Shown here: piece after piece, positions 53,094 to 62,635 of the stretch
Numbering within the stretch: position 1 is the stretch's first letter
Layout: each line of letters starts with the position of its first letter
From: Methylicorpusculum oleiharenae
Lineage (GTDB): Bacteria; Pseudomonadota; Gammaproteobacteria; Methylococcales; Methylomonadaceae
Reading direction: 5' to 3'
Assembly: GCF_009828925.2 (NCBI RefSeq)
Contig: NZ_WUTY02000001.1
Location: 3,936,492-4,000,491, forward strand
DNA: 64,000 nt
Notes under the pieces: model-generated
What the model was told of the DNA's origin: nothing
Databases searched by the model: none
Seen by the model: only the letters and a program-made list of their open reading frames with translations
Translations under genes and position numbers: made by a program

Positions 53094-54515
53094 TTAGTAG
53101 GCGTTCTTATTGATAAAACCAGTCAACAGGGTGCGCAGAGCAATCTCCAGATCAAACCACACCGACCAATGCTGGATGTAATACAAATCATGTTCAATGC
53201 GCCGGTTCAAATCGGTATCACCGCGCCAGCCATTGACTTGAGCCCAGCCCGTAATACCTGCTTTGACCATATGTTTCTTCATGTAATTGGGCACTTGGTC
53301 TTTGAATACTTCGACAAAATCAGGACGTTCCGGGCGAGGCCCTACCAGCGACATATCCCCCCTGAGCACATTGATCAGTTGCGGTAGTTCATCAAGACTG
53401 GTTTTTCGCAAGAATCCGCCAAATCGTGTCGCACGGTTTTCGCCGGGTTTTGCCCAGACCGCGCCGGTTGCTGCTTCTGCATTCACCGGCATAGACCGGA
53501 ACTTCAACATCGTAAATGAATGATTATTCCAGCCCACCCGTTCCTGCCGATAAAACACCGGCCCTGGTGAACTCAGCTTGACGCCGATAGCAATGAATAA
53601 CAGTAATGGACTGATCAGCACGAGAAGGATTAATGCCGACAATCTGTCCATGATTTCTTTGACATAGCGATTAATTCCATCCAGGGGCGATACCGAAAAA
53701 TCCAAAGTCGGAATACCGGCCACCGTGTTCAAACTGAGGAATTTACTGTGCTTGAAAGCAAAACAATCGATAACCAGACGAATACTGACCGGTAAATGCC
53801 TCAACTGATATTGCGCTCGTTCGGCAAGTGATTCACCTGGAAAGGCAATCCAGACTTCGTCAATGGCTTCGCGGGTGACAATCGCATTGAGATCCTGTAA
53901 TTCACCAAGCCTGATCAGCGATAAATCACCCACCGATTGCCGGTTTTCGGACCGATCATCGACATAACCGACCACTTGTAATCCTGCCCAGGAGGAATTA
54001 TTCAATTGACGACTGACGGCAACCGCCATTTGATTCAAGCCTACCAAAAGGATACGGCCCTGAGACCAGCCTCGAGAACGTAACCAATGCAGTAATTGGG
54101 ATAGAAGTCCTCTAGCCGTGAGAATAAACAGCAGACCCAGCGACCACCAAGTGATGATCCAGCGGTAACTGGAGCCGAACCAAAAATGCAGCCGTATCGA
54201 TGCCACGATCGTAATCACCGAGACAACGGCAAATACCCAAGCTCTAACGATACGTGCGATTTCTCCGCGCATGACATCATTACGCCAGGGCCGGTAAACC
54301 TGACCCATTTCAAAAAAGATAATGGCCGCCAAAAGCCCTAATGCAATCACAATCCGGTAATCCTGATCGATCACCACCTGCCGCAGCCAAAAGTAATGAG
54401 ACACCCAAGCCGCCCCCATCAGCATCGCCAGATCGACGAAACGCAACAAGAGGATTACAGTGTGGCCATATTGCTTGAAGAGCCCGTTGAAAATGTTGCT
54501 CAAACCGAGTGGCAT
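53094..54515 (-). CDS. Undecaprenyl-phosphate sugar phosphotransferase (WcaJ-like)
   Basis: This enzyme starts the repeat unit by moving a sugar-1-phosphate (often glucose) to undecaprenyl phosphate. The 473-residue protein has four N-terminal helices, a CoA-binding-like domain with GRILLVGLNQMAVAVSRQL, and the catalytic domain with MDRLSALILLVLISPLLLFI, GPVFYRQERVGWNNHSFTML, KFRSM, RKTSLDELPQLINVLRGDM and SLVGPRPERPDF. AGGAG precedes the ATG. It is the promoter-proximal gene of the locus. Confidence 0.92.
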   Translation of the reverse strand: MPLGLSNIFNGLFKQYGHTVILLLRFVDLAMLMGAAWVSHYFWLRQVVIDQDYRIVIALGLLAAIIFFEMGQVYRPWRNDVMRGEIARIVRAWVFAVVSVITIVASIRLHFWFGSSYRWIITWWSLGLLFILTARGLLSQLLHWLRSRGWSQGRILLVGLNQMAVAVSRQLNNSSWAGLQVVGYVDDRSENRQSVGDLSLIRLGELQDLNAIVTREAIDEVWIAFPGESLAERAQYQLRHLPVSIRLVIDCFAFKHSKFLSLNTVAGIPTLDFSVSPLDGINRYVKEIMDRLSALILLVLISPLLLFIAIGVKLSSPGPVFYRQERVGWNNHSFTMLKFRSMPVNAEAATGAVWAKPGENRATRFGGFLRKTSLDELPQLINVLRGDMSLVGPRPERPDFVEVFKDQVPNYMKKHMVKAGITGWAQVNGWRGDTDLNRRIEHDLYYIQHWSVWFDLEIALRTLLTGFINKNAY

Positions 54516-54873
54516 ATTCGTTAAACTCCTATTATGTCTATGATCAATGATAAAGAGCTAAAACCCTTCATCGCCAAAGTCATCGCGAGCTGCGTAATGC
54601 ATAAATCGCTTTGATTGAGGTATAGATTACAGAAACAAGATGAGAGAAAACCCTTAGGTTTGATTAAGATTTGATGAAGATCGAATTAATAGAGGGTGAG
54701 AACCGACAAACGATGGATCGTGCTCGATGAGCAAAGCACCGCGTGCCTATAAAATGCGCAGTTACTTAATCCCGTATAGGTAAGAAATAATATTAATCTT
54801 TGTATACCGTCCCAACATTCATAGCTTCAACTATTATTCTGCACAGCTAGATGATAAACGTTTGAGGTTTTCT
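54516..54873. promoter_or_regulatory. Divergent control region of the exopolysaccharide locus
   Basis: 358 bp between the initiating transferase (minus) and the PilZ gene (plus). It must hold the promoters of both. I see no clear operator, riboswitch or sigma-54 promoter; an A/T-rich stretch lies at 54600-54700. A GEMM-type c-di-GMP riboswitch was looked for and not found. Confidence 0.4.
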
Positions 54874-55794
54874 ATGAATACAGTGAAGGTAAACGGCAAA
54901 AAACTAAATCGAAGAGTTGATTTTCGAATTTACGAGCAGGTAAATCTTTACTTCCATAAAGTCGACAGTAGCCAAATCAATGAATTCCAGCCCGGTTTTG
55001 ATAACATTCTCACTCTATCTCTTTCGACCCAGCCGGTTGCACAAATTAACGGGCAGTCAGCAGAGCAATCACTACCCTATTCTCAAAGCCGCGAAAATGA
55101 CACGCTCAATGTCAACATCAGTTCCAGCGGCATCGCATTTACCAGTAAAGAGGAATTAAATCCCGGTGATTATCTGGTAATCAGACTATTTTTGTTATCC
55201 AGCCTGACGGTTATTATGACGTGTTGCAAAGTGGTTTATTGCAAACCCAGCAACCCTTATGAAAAAAATCGCTACCCGCATCTGATTGGCGCACATTTTG
55301 TCAACATGACTGCGGAAGACAGTGAATTATTGGAACGGTTTGTTGCCAGGAGAAAAAAACAGCAGATGATTGCGAGCGGGTTGCTACTCAGTCTTCTAAT
55401 TACAATTCTTGCGGTGCCTGATGTATTAACTGATTTATTCCTGGATCTTTGCGATCAGGCGATTGACCTGTTTCTGGAAGCGCTATCCATAGCCTACGAT
55501 TACGCAAGTATGGGCCTGGATTATGTTATTGAACATCTATTCGATACTGACCGGCACCAAACTCAAGTCATTGAATTTTACACCATGACCGTTTTCGGAC
55601 TTGTCTTGTTGTATGAATTGTGGCGTCATTTACCCCGATTATGCTTGCACTTAATTGATAAACAGCGTGAATTCTGGTTTCGCAAGAAAGCAAGTCTTCT
55701 TTACTTTTGGGGAGAGCAATCCTTGTTGAATAAAGTCAAAATCGCCGGAATGGGCATTGTCGCGATCACCTGTTACGGCTACTTTGCGATCTGA
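54874..55794 (+). CDS. PilZ-domain membrane protein
   Basis: The 306-residue protein has c-di-GMP-binding residues: the basic pair in KLNRRVDFRI (about 11-20) and NISSSGIAF (NxSxxG type, about 91-99), then ending GAHFVNMTAEDSELLERFV. Three C-terminal membrane segments follow (about 163-185, 235-250, 285-303), separated by an amphipathic stretch. GAGG 6 bases before ATG 54874 decides the start. Divergent from the exopolysaccharide operon, it may couple c-di-GMP to polymer production; that link is inference. Confidence 0.78.
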   Translation: MNTVKVNGKKLNRRVDFRIYEQVNLYFHKVDSSQINEFQPGFDNILTLSLSTQPVAQINGQSAEQSLPYSQSRENDTLNVNISSSGIAFTSKEELNPGDYLVIRLFLLSSLTVIMTCCKVVYCKPSNPYEKNRYPHLIGAHFVNMTAEDSELLERFVARRKKQQMIASGLLLSLLITILAVPDVLTDLFLDLCDQAIDLFLEALSIAYDYASMGLDYVIEHLFDTDRHQTQVIEFYTMTVFGLVLLYELWRHLPRLCLHLIDKQREFWFRKKASLLYFWGEQSLLNKVKIAGMGIVAITCYGYFAI

Positions 55795-55879
55795 AAAAGC
55801 TGCAGCAGGTTTATGTGGAAAGAGGCGCGCCTCACTGTTCGTTCGGCGCACCCCAATATTGCTGTTTTTACAAAACGAA

Positions 55880-57415
55880 CTAATCTAGCCGCATCGTCGT
55901 TTTGAACCGAGCAGAGGCTCCCAACAGACCCAGCACGAAGAAAGACGTGCCAACAAGCGTAAAACGCAGATTGATCTCTTCGATGATCATGTCGTCAGTA
56001 GCATAAAGCATGATAATCACAGCAATTGACCCCCAGGCAAGAAAACGCAAGAATGCCTCCAAAATCAGTTTGCCCAGATCTTCCTTTTCACTTGCAGGAG
56101 TATCCATTCGATAAGCGACAAAACAGGACATCAGTGCCGGTAAAATTCCCCACCGCATATGTTCCATGAAGCTTTCCAGAAAATTGAAATATTCTTTACG
56201 GTAATGCGTGAGTTCAAGCACAAGCACTGAGGACGTGGTACTGACAATGAATCCGAGTATCATCATTGCCAAATAAAATCCATAGTTTCGATCGGATTCG
56301 TTCTGTTGGTATTTCAAAGCCAGTGTCCGAGAAATAAACACCAGTGTTATCGGCAGGACATAGATCGGGATGACGTACGCAATCCAGCGCAAGGTATTAC
56401 CATCAAAATGCGGCAATGGATTATCGGGAAACAGAAACGCATTATGCAATGAAACAGAAATCTCCCGGCCTAACATCACCCCGATTGTGGTGGCGGCCGT
56501 AAACAACAGAACGTACTTATAAGTATGTTTCAGACGGGCCTCATGAACCCTTCCGCCAAGCTGCTTTACGGATGCCCAGATATCATTCTCGCTGGCGCTA
56601 CCGAACACAACCAGAGAGGCCAGTAAGCGGCAGAGCAGACCGGTGAGATTATCCAGTTCCTTGATCAGGTTTAAGGTTTTGGTGTAGTGCGGTTCCGCTT
56701 CTTTCCAGACGATCACTTTTTCCGACATTGCATTGTAGGAAATACAGATTTCCCCCCATTTCAACGACGGCTCATTGAAAAAACGACGGTAGGATGACTG
56801 GTTGGCGTAGTTTTGTATCTGGTCAAAAAGAAGACAGTTATGTGCCCATTTGTATTCGACCGTGGCACTGGATTTGTCAAAATCGCCCGGATCGATACTC
56901 TGTACCAGTAAGCGATTCGCTATTTGCGCTTTTAATTTATCGTCGATCGCCGATAATCTGGATGAGATTAAAGCATTGTAGACCTCTACCGCCTTGGTAG
57001 GAATTGCAAAAGCGTCATGGATACTGTCTCTTAAAATCAACAAAGGGTTAAATTTGTTTTCCCAGGCGATAAAAAAAAGAAACAGACCGGCGGCTATCAA
57101 AGGCATGATCGTGCTGCCATCCAGTCCATTCAGAAGATTCAGCAATTCTCCGGAACGAAGGTTCTCCACGGTATGTGTGACCAGTGGTTCAAGGGGCAGC
57201 CAACGCCAGGTAAGCAACAAATAAAGCGCTGTCATAAACAGGCAGTAAGAAGCCATCCCCGCCCAGTAAGTACTCCTGCGAATAAAGTATTGTGGAAGTG
57301 TTGGTTCTGCACCTAACTGAATCCGGCGTTTCTGAAATGACCGATAGGCGAGTAAAAATACCGCCCCGGCTCCAAGAAACTGTAAAACAAAGTTAATCAA
57401 GAATTCGATAGTCAT
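55880..57415 (-). CDS. Multi-pass membrane protein of unknown function
   Basis: The 511-residue product has about ten hydrophobic segments in three groups: two or three at the N-terminus (to residue 120), two near 295-370, and the rest from 380 to the end. A soluble region of about 160 residues lies between, with the sequence FDQIQNYANQSSYRRFFNEP. I recognise no family. AGGAG before the ATG supports the start. It converges with the PilZ gene, so they are not an operon. Confidence 0.7.
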   Translation of the reverse strand: MTIEFLINFVLQFLGAGAVFLLAYRSFQKRRIQLGAEPTLPQYFIRRSTYWAGMASYCLFMTALYLLLTWRWLPLEPLVTHTVENLRSGELLNLLNGLDGSTIMPLIAAGLFLFFIAWENKFNPLLILRDSIHDAFAIPTKAVEVYNALISSRLSAIDDKLKAQIANRLLVQSIDPGDFDKSSATVEYKWAHNCLLFDQIQNYANQSSYRRFFNEPSLKWGEICISYNAMSEKVIVWKEAEPHYTKTLNLIKELDNLTGLLCRLLASLVVFGSASENDIWASVKQLGGRVHEARLKHTYKYVLLFTAATTIGVMLGREISVSLHNAFLFPDNPLPHFDGNTLRWIAYVIPIYVLPITLVFISRTLALKYQQNESDRNYGFYLAMMILGFIVSTTSSVLVLELTHYRKEYFNFLESFMEHMRWGILPALMSCFVAYRMDTPASEKEDLGKLILEAFLRFLAWGSIAVIIMLYATDDMIIEEINLRFTLVGTSFFVLGLLGASARFKTTMRLD

Positions 57416-57747
57416 TGTGCGGCTGCTCCTACATCCTTTTCACAAAATTTCGAGTTGTGGTAAAAATCAAGTCTCGCGTGATTATATACTGGCTTATCAA
57501 ATAATTCCGGTCGTTTTTTAAGGCTCTGACACATAATGCCGCGGAGTCGGAGTCATAATGTTCATGAGAACTTTCTTTTGCTTAAGCGCACCAGAAAACG
57601 GTGTATTTTCTATCAAATTAATAGGATCAATTTACCTAATGGACAACTCTTTTATTTTTAGCGGGAAACTATAACATCTTAACTTTATTTAATGCGTTGC
57701 ATTTATTATCATTACATTCACAACTACTAATACCCAAAGATAACTTT

Positions 57748-58032
57748 ATGAAAACATCAGATGATTTAGGCGTTATTTCGGTTCTTCTCGAGCGTTTTGA
57801 AAAGCAAAGACTACCCCGCGCTTTGTCAATTAAAGAAAAAGTAGATAGAGGCGAATGTCTTGAAGACTATGATATCGATTATTTGAAAGAAGTCTTTGCA
57901 GATGCCCAAGATATTATGCCGACGGTTCACAAACACCCCGAATACCAAGAGTTAATAGGGAGAATAACCAGCCTTTATCATGAAATTACCGAAAAAGGCT
58001 TAAAAAACCAAGAACTTAAAAACGGACACTAA
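57748..58032 (+). CDS. Small soluble protein of unknown function
   Basis: 94 residues starting MKTSDDLGVISVLLERFEKQ, mainly helical and acidic, with RALSIKEKVDRGECLEDYDI and HKHPEYQELIGRITSLYHEI. I do not recognise the family. An earlier in-frame Met adds a sequence that does not look protein-like, so ATG 57748 is chosen. In the gaps 57416-57747 and 58033-58452 I see no gene; a short CCCTGAGTATGTCGAAGGG (58078-58096) resembles a common intergenic repeat. Confidence 0.65.
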   Translation: MKTSDDLGVISVLLERFEKQRLPRALSIKEKVDRGECLEDYDIDYLKEVFADAQDIMPTVHKHPEYQELIGRITSLYHEITEKGLKNQELKNGH

Positions 58033-58444
58033 CGTCAGTCATGCTCATTTTGCCGGGTAATCAAGGTGATCCATTGACCCTGAGTATGTCGAAGGGATTA
58101 AATATGCATGTTCTGAGCAAAACCTGAGAGCACACCATGAACGTTTTTCAGTTTCCCGTCAAAACTAAATTGTCTGACTACTGTTCATCCATGCGCTTTT
58201 TTACAAAACGCAGGTTAATGAATGGTAAAGTCATTGCGCATTCCACATGTTTTATTGGGAACATAAAATCTCAATTGTTTTATCAATAAACCGCGCTTTA
58301 GGGCTAATTGGCGCCGAATACGAAAGAAGTTTATCGTCGAAAATCCTGCTCCACATTAAAGCTAGTGAAGACTGAGACGGGTCCGGCCAAACTTACTCGC
58401 ATCAATAAACGATCAATAATGCGCTACGTCTGTAAGATCAATTG

Positions 58445-59874
58445 AGTATGAGCCAGCAATTCCCAATTTAAAACCCTGATAAAATAAGGGGCACTTAAAA
58501 TCAATCAATCGCAACATTAATAAAGCCATCGGTAGATACAAATGGACTTGGAAATAATTGACCTGATACGCCGCACCTTCGAAGACTTACCGGACTCCCG
58601 TAAACCCGGCAACAATCAGAAATACAGGATAGAAGATGCCGTTCTGAGTGCCTTCTCGGTGTTTTTCACGCAAAGCCCGTCTTTTCTGGATTATCAGCGA
58701 CGGATGGAAAAACTCCACAATCGAAATAACGCACAATCGATTTTTGGTGTTCATCAAATTCCTTCGACCAGCCAAATCGGCAACTTGCTGGATCCCATTG
58801 CACCGGAAACACTCTATCCGGTGTTGGCCGAAGTGGGTGACAGATTGTACACACAAGGTTGCCTGAAGCCGTTCGTGAGTGTTGGCAGTACTTTGTTGGT
58901 GGCGCTGGACGGCACCGATTCCTTCAGTTCGGAAAAAATTTCCTGTCCATGCTGTACCCAACAAACGCTGAAAAACGGTCAGACCTTATACCGTCACACG
59001 TTGGTGACACCGGTCATTGTGGCTCCCGGACAAAGCCAGGTAGTGCCTTTGCCGCCGGAATTTGTTCGCGTCCAAGATGGCGTGGACAAACAGGATTGCG
59101 AACTGGCGGCGGCCAAGCGCTGGCTGACGAATTGGGGGCCTCATTACGCGCCCCGCGGCATTACGGTGCTGGGTGACGATTTATATTGTCACCAGCCGTT
59201 TTGTGAGGCCGTGCGGGCGCAGAACATGGCTTTTCTGTTTGTCTGCAAGCCTGATTCGCATGAGCTATTGTACGAATGGCTCGACGATTTTACCCGAATC
59301 GGTGAGATTCAAACGCTCGAGAAAAGCCGTTGGAACGGAAAACAACGATTGACCGAACGCTATCGGTATTTCAATCAAGTCCCTCTCCGCAATAGCGACG
59401 ATGCATTAATGGTTAATTGGTGCGAAGTGACGATCCTCAATGCCAAACAAGAAGTGGTCTACCGCAATGCCTGGGCAACGTCACACACTCTCGACGAACA
59501 CAATGTGATCGAGATGGTCGCCGCGGGCCGCGCTCGTTGGAAAATAGAGAACGAAAACAACAATGTCCTCAAGAACCATGGCTATCATTTCGAGCATAAC
59601 TTTGCCCACGGCAAACAGCAGTTGTCCAACTTCTTGGCAACCCTCAACTTATTGGCTTTCCTCACTCATACGGTGCTTGAATGGCTCGACGAGGCTTACC
59701 GTGCCGTCCGCAATGCCGCACCTTCCAGGCGGACATTCTTCGAACAATTCCGAACCTTACTTCAATTTATGCCTTTTGATAATTGGCAGCATTTGATGCG
59801 GTTCATGCTCTATGGAGAAAATCAAATACCTAGAAAAACGTAAGGTTTTAAAATGGGAATTGCTGGAGTATGAG
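58445..59874 (+). mobile_element. Complete insertion sequence with 8-bp target duplication
   Basis: The IS spans 58453-59866 (1414 bp). The 23-bp terminal inverted repeats start CCAGCAATTCCCA at the left and match the right end with one mismatch. AGTATGAG is duplicated directly outside both ends (58445-58452 and 59867-59874). One intact transposase gene fills it. The exact duplication and intact frame suggest recent insertion. Confidence 0.92.
58542..59843 (+). CDS. DDE transposase of the 1.4-kb insertion sequence
   Basis: 433 residues. Likely catalytic residues: Asp in VALDGTDSFSSEKI (about 128), Asp in GITVLGDDLYCHQPF (about 222), and Glu in ARWKIENENNNVLKNHGYHF, which resembles the YREK-type glutamate block of IS4-like enzymes. 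A CPCC motif follows the first Asp and may bind zinc. I place it with the ISNCY/IS4-like DDE transposases without naming a family. The stop is one base from the right inverted repeat. Confidence 0.88.
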   Translation: MDLEIIDLIRRTFEDLPDSRKPGNNQKYRIEDAVLSAFSVFFTQSPSFLDYQRRMEKLHNRNNAQSIFGVHQIPSTSQIGNLLDPIAPETLYPVLAEVGDRLYTQGCLKPFVSVGSTLLVALDGTDSFSSEKISCPCCTQQTLKNGQTLYRHTLVTPVIVAPGQSQVVPLPPEFVRVQDGVDKQDCELAAAKRWLTNWGPHYAPRGITVLGDDLYCHQPFCEAVRAQNMAFLFVCKPDSHELLYEWLDDFTRIGEIQTLEKSRWNGKQRLTERYRYFNQVPLRNSDDALMVNWCEVTILNAKQEVVYRNAWATSHTLDEHNVIEMVAAGRARWKIENENNNVLKNHGYHFEHNFAHGKQQLSNFLATLNLLAFLTHTVLEWLDEAYRAVRNAAPSRRTFFEQFRTLLQFMPFDNWQHLMRFMLYGENQIPRKT

Positions 59875-59978
59875 CTCATTTGCTCATCCCTTTTAACTAA
59901 CGATGGTATACGTTTGATAATTGATTTAAACTCGAGCCCCTAACAAACGCGTCAATCAAATAATGGAGTCGATTTTCT

Positions 59979-61154
59979 ATGGAAACCTATCCTACTGAAC
60001 TTCTGTTGATTGCATTTATTGCAATGATGGCTCCTCTCATTACCGAACTGCCTAAGGGGTTCCGTTTACCTGTTGTCGTTCTTGAAGTCATTTTGGGGGT
60101 ACTGATTGGTCCTCATGTCTTCAACTTTTCTAGTCCAACCGGACTGATCGGGTTATTAGGAGATCTGGGGTTGACCTTTCTGCTATTCATGGTTGGACTT
60201 GAGATCGATTTCGAAAAGATTCACGGCAGACCTTTCTCTTTGGCAGTCGGCGGTTGGTTTGTTTCGTTATCGGTAGCCATGATTTGCATGTATTTCTTTA
60301 ATTCCATCGGCCTCATTCAAACGCCTCCTTTTTTAGCAGCGGTCGCCATGTCAACTACCGCACTGGGTATACTGGCTCCCATTCTGCGAGATCGCGGACT
60401 GCTGGATACGGACTTTGGGACGTATTTGATTGCTGCCGCAGCGGTCGGTGAATTCGGACCCTTAGTCATCATTTCAATGCTGTTGATACCAACTCACAGC
60501 ACCATTGTACATACGTTGTTTATGGTGACCTTTATTATCATCGCTCTAATAGCCGCCTATGTTGCCCTAAATATGCGCTCATCCCGGTTCATTGAAATAC
60601 TGACGAAGACTATGCAAAGCAGTGGTCAGTTGCCGGTGAGAATTTGTATTTTGGTGCAGATCCTGTTCGTCGCTCTCGCTGCCAAATTTGGTTTAAATAT
60701 CGTCATCGGAGCATTTACAGCTGGAATAGTCGTTGGGCTTGCCATTAAAGGAGACGGTGGCGACATGTTGCGACATAAACTGGACGCTATTGGTTATGGC
60801 TTTCTGATACCTATATTTTTTATTGTCGCCGGCATGAGGTTCGAAGTCAGTGCCTTATGGTCAGTCCCTTTAGCACCTTTACAAGTAGTTCTTTTATCAG
60901 GCCTTTTGGTCTTGGTTAGAGGCTTGCCCGTCTTCTTTTATCGAAAGATTCTCGTTCCCGAAGACCAGCTATCATTCGCATTTTATTCGGCCACAGGTTT
61001 ACCATTAATCGTCATTATCAGTGAAATCGGCGTTTCTTCCGGACTAATGCCTCCTGACAGGGCGGCCATCCTGGTAAGCGCGGGTATGGTTTCGATCTTG
61101 TTATTCCCTATCTTGGCTATTAAATTGCGTGGAAAAGCAATTCTGCCGTGGTAA
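59979..61154 (+). CDS. CPA2-family cation:proton antiporter
   Basis: 391 residues and 12-13 membrane helices with LPVVVLEVILGVLIGPHVFN and the conserved LGDLGLTFLLFMVGLEID near the N-terminus, as in KefB/KefC and GerN. The ion-site region is AAAVGEFGPLVII. The cytoplasmic RCK (TrkA-N) domain of Kef proteins is missing, so this is the short type. TGGAG 11 bases before the ATG. It is 27 bp from the ClC gene and probably co-transcribed. Confidence 0.88.
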   Translation: METYPTELLLIAFIAMMAPLITELPKGFRLPVVVLEVILGVLIGPHVFNFSSPTGLIGLLGDLGLTFLLFMVGLEIDFEKIHGRPFSLAVGGWFVSLSVAMICMYFFNSIGLIQTPPFLAAVAMSTTALGILAPILRDRGLLDTDFGTYLIAAAAVGEFGPLVIISMLLIPTHSTIVHTLFMVTFIIIALIAAYVALNMRSSRFIEILTKTMQSSGQLPVRICILVQILFVALAAKFGLNIVIGAFTAGIVVGLAIKGDGGDMLRHKLDAIGYGFLIPIFFIVAGMRFEVSALWSVPLAPLQVVLLSGLLVLVRGLPVFFYRKILVPEDQLSFAFYSATGLPLIVIISEIGVSSGLMPPDRAAILVSAGMVSILLFPILAIKLRGKAILPW

Positions 61155-61181
61155 GGCTCAAAGTCATAGCCAGCAGGGCAA

Positions 61182-62501
61182 TTGAGCGATGAAACTATAA
61201 TTTTGGAGAAGCACCTTTCATTCCTGTCATTGATTGCCTGGAAACAACGGTTGGTTTTCTGGATAGGCGCTATCGTAGTCGGCCTGGTTATTGTGTTGTT
61301 GACATGGCTCAGTGAATGGACCACACATACTTATCTTTCGTTTTCCCTCCATTATCCTTGGTTTCATTTTATCATTCCGCCTTTTGGCATGGGATTGACA
61401 GCATGGATCACGTTTCGTTTCTTTCCAGGCAGCGAACGTAGCGGTATACCTCAGATTAAAGCGGCACTCGAAATATCAAATACTCTTGCAGACAGAGCCA
61501 AATTGGTTTCGTTAAGAATTTCTTTCGGGAAAATACTTTTAACTATGATGGGGTTACTTTGCGGTGCATCGGTTGGCTTGGGTGGTCCCGCTATTCATGT
61601 GGGTGCTTCTATAATGTTATCCTTGGGCAGGGTAACTCAATTCCCATCTCATTACATGGAAAAAGGTTTAATTCTTGCCGGGAGCGCGGCCGGTTTCGCG
61701 GCGATGTTTAGTACTCCTCTGGCGGGTATTATTTTTGCCATTGAAGAAATGGGGCGAAACATGGAAGAGCGCTTGAGCAGTCTGGTATTGACTGCGATTA
61801 TTTTTTCCGGTGTTACGGCTTACGCTTTAATAAACCGTTACATTTATTTCGGGGATGAATCTATGCTCAATATGCCTTGGGGAAGAAGCTGGTTAGCGGT
61901 TCCGCTGTGTGGGGTCGTAGGTGGGTTTCTGGGAGGGCTTTTCAGCAAAATTATTATTCTTGGCATTCGATTCTTTAATCAATTCCACATTTCAATTATT
62001 TTATTAGCCGTAATCTGCGGCGGTTTGATTGCTGTTGTCAATTATTTATCGGGTGATGTGACAGCAGGAACCGGCTATCAACAAATCAAATTGATTTTAA
62101 AGGGTATTCAGCCAATGGAGCCTTCTTATCCGTTCCTAAAGATGATAGCAACCTGTGCCACTTTTTTTAGCGGAATACCCAGCGGAATTTTTGTTCCTTC
62201 ACTTGCAACAGGCGCAGGAATTGGCGTCAATTTGGCTAACTGGTTTCCCATCGCGCCCCTATCAGCTATGATTTTGTTGACCATGACTGCTTATTTTTCG
62301 GGCATGCTTCAGTCTCCACTGACGTCATTTGTTATTGTCATGGAAATGACCAATAGTCATGAAATACTCATTCCTTTAATGGCAGCCGCGTTTTTAGCGA
62401 ATGGGACATCGAAACTTATTAATCCTGTACCTTTGTATCTTGCATTATTTAACGCCTCTAAATACCAATTAAACAAGCAAGTTAAGATCAATGAAAGCTG
62501 A
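61182..62501 (+). CDS. ClC-family chloride channel/transporter lacking the gating glutamate
   Basis: 439 residues with the ClC fold. SGIP in GSERSGIPQIKAAL and GIFVP in SGIPSGIFVPSLATGAGIG are conserved chloride-site elements, and the inner Glu of FAIEEMGRN is present. In the third element GASVGLGGPAIHVGASI the gating Glu of the usual GREGP is Gly. This would favour uncoupled conduction over 2Cl-/H+ exchange. TTG at 61182, preceded by CAGGG, seems the start. It follows a cation antiporter, so the pair may move K+ or Na+ with chloride. Confidence 0.87.
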   Translation: MSDETIILEKHLSFLSLIAWKQRLVFWIGAIVVGLVIVLLTWLSEWTTHTYLSFSLHYPWFHFIIPPFGMGLTAWITFRFFPGSERSGIPQIKAALEISNTLADRAKLVSLRISFGKILLTMMGLLCGASVGLGGPAIHVGASIMLSLGRVTQFPSHYMEKGLILAGSAAGFAAMFSTPLAGIIFAIEEMGRNMEERLSSLVLTAIIFSGVTAYALINRYIYFGDESMLNMPWGRSWLAVPLCGVVGGFLGGLFSKIIILGIRFFNQFHISIILLAVICGGLIAVVNYLSGDVTAGTGYQQIKLILKGIQPMEPSYPFLKMIATCATFFSGIPSGIFVPSLATGAGIGVNLANWFPIAPLSAMILLTMTAYFSGMLQSPLTSFVIVMEMTNSHEILIPLMAAAFLANGTSKLINPVPLYLALFNASKYQLNKQVKINES

Positions 62502-62540
62502 CCTTGATCTGGTTTCAGCGGAGCAACAAAACACAGCGTC

Positions 62541-62584
62541 TAGGTTGCGGTTGTCGATAGCCAACCCAATATTCAAGGCCATGG
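62541..62584 (-). repeat. Dispersed repeat, family 2, partial inverted copy
   Basis: TAGGTTGCGGTTG-CGATAGCCAACCCAA-TTCAAGGCCATGG matches the reverse complement of the right half of family 2 copy 1, with a few differences. Lies between the convergent ClC and GH5 genes. Confidence 0.65.
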
Positions 62585-62635
62585 CGTTAGCCGAACTAAT
62601 AGGCTCTACCCCCTCAAGAATCAGCATGGACTTAA

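Noticed and set aside
54516-54873. GEMM c-di-GMP riboswitch before the exopolysaccharide operon
   Set aside because: The conserved riboswitch core sequence was not seen on either strand.
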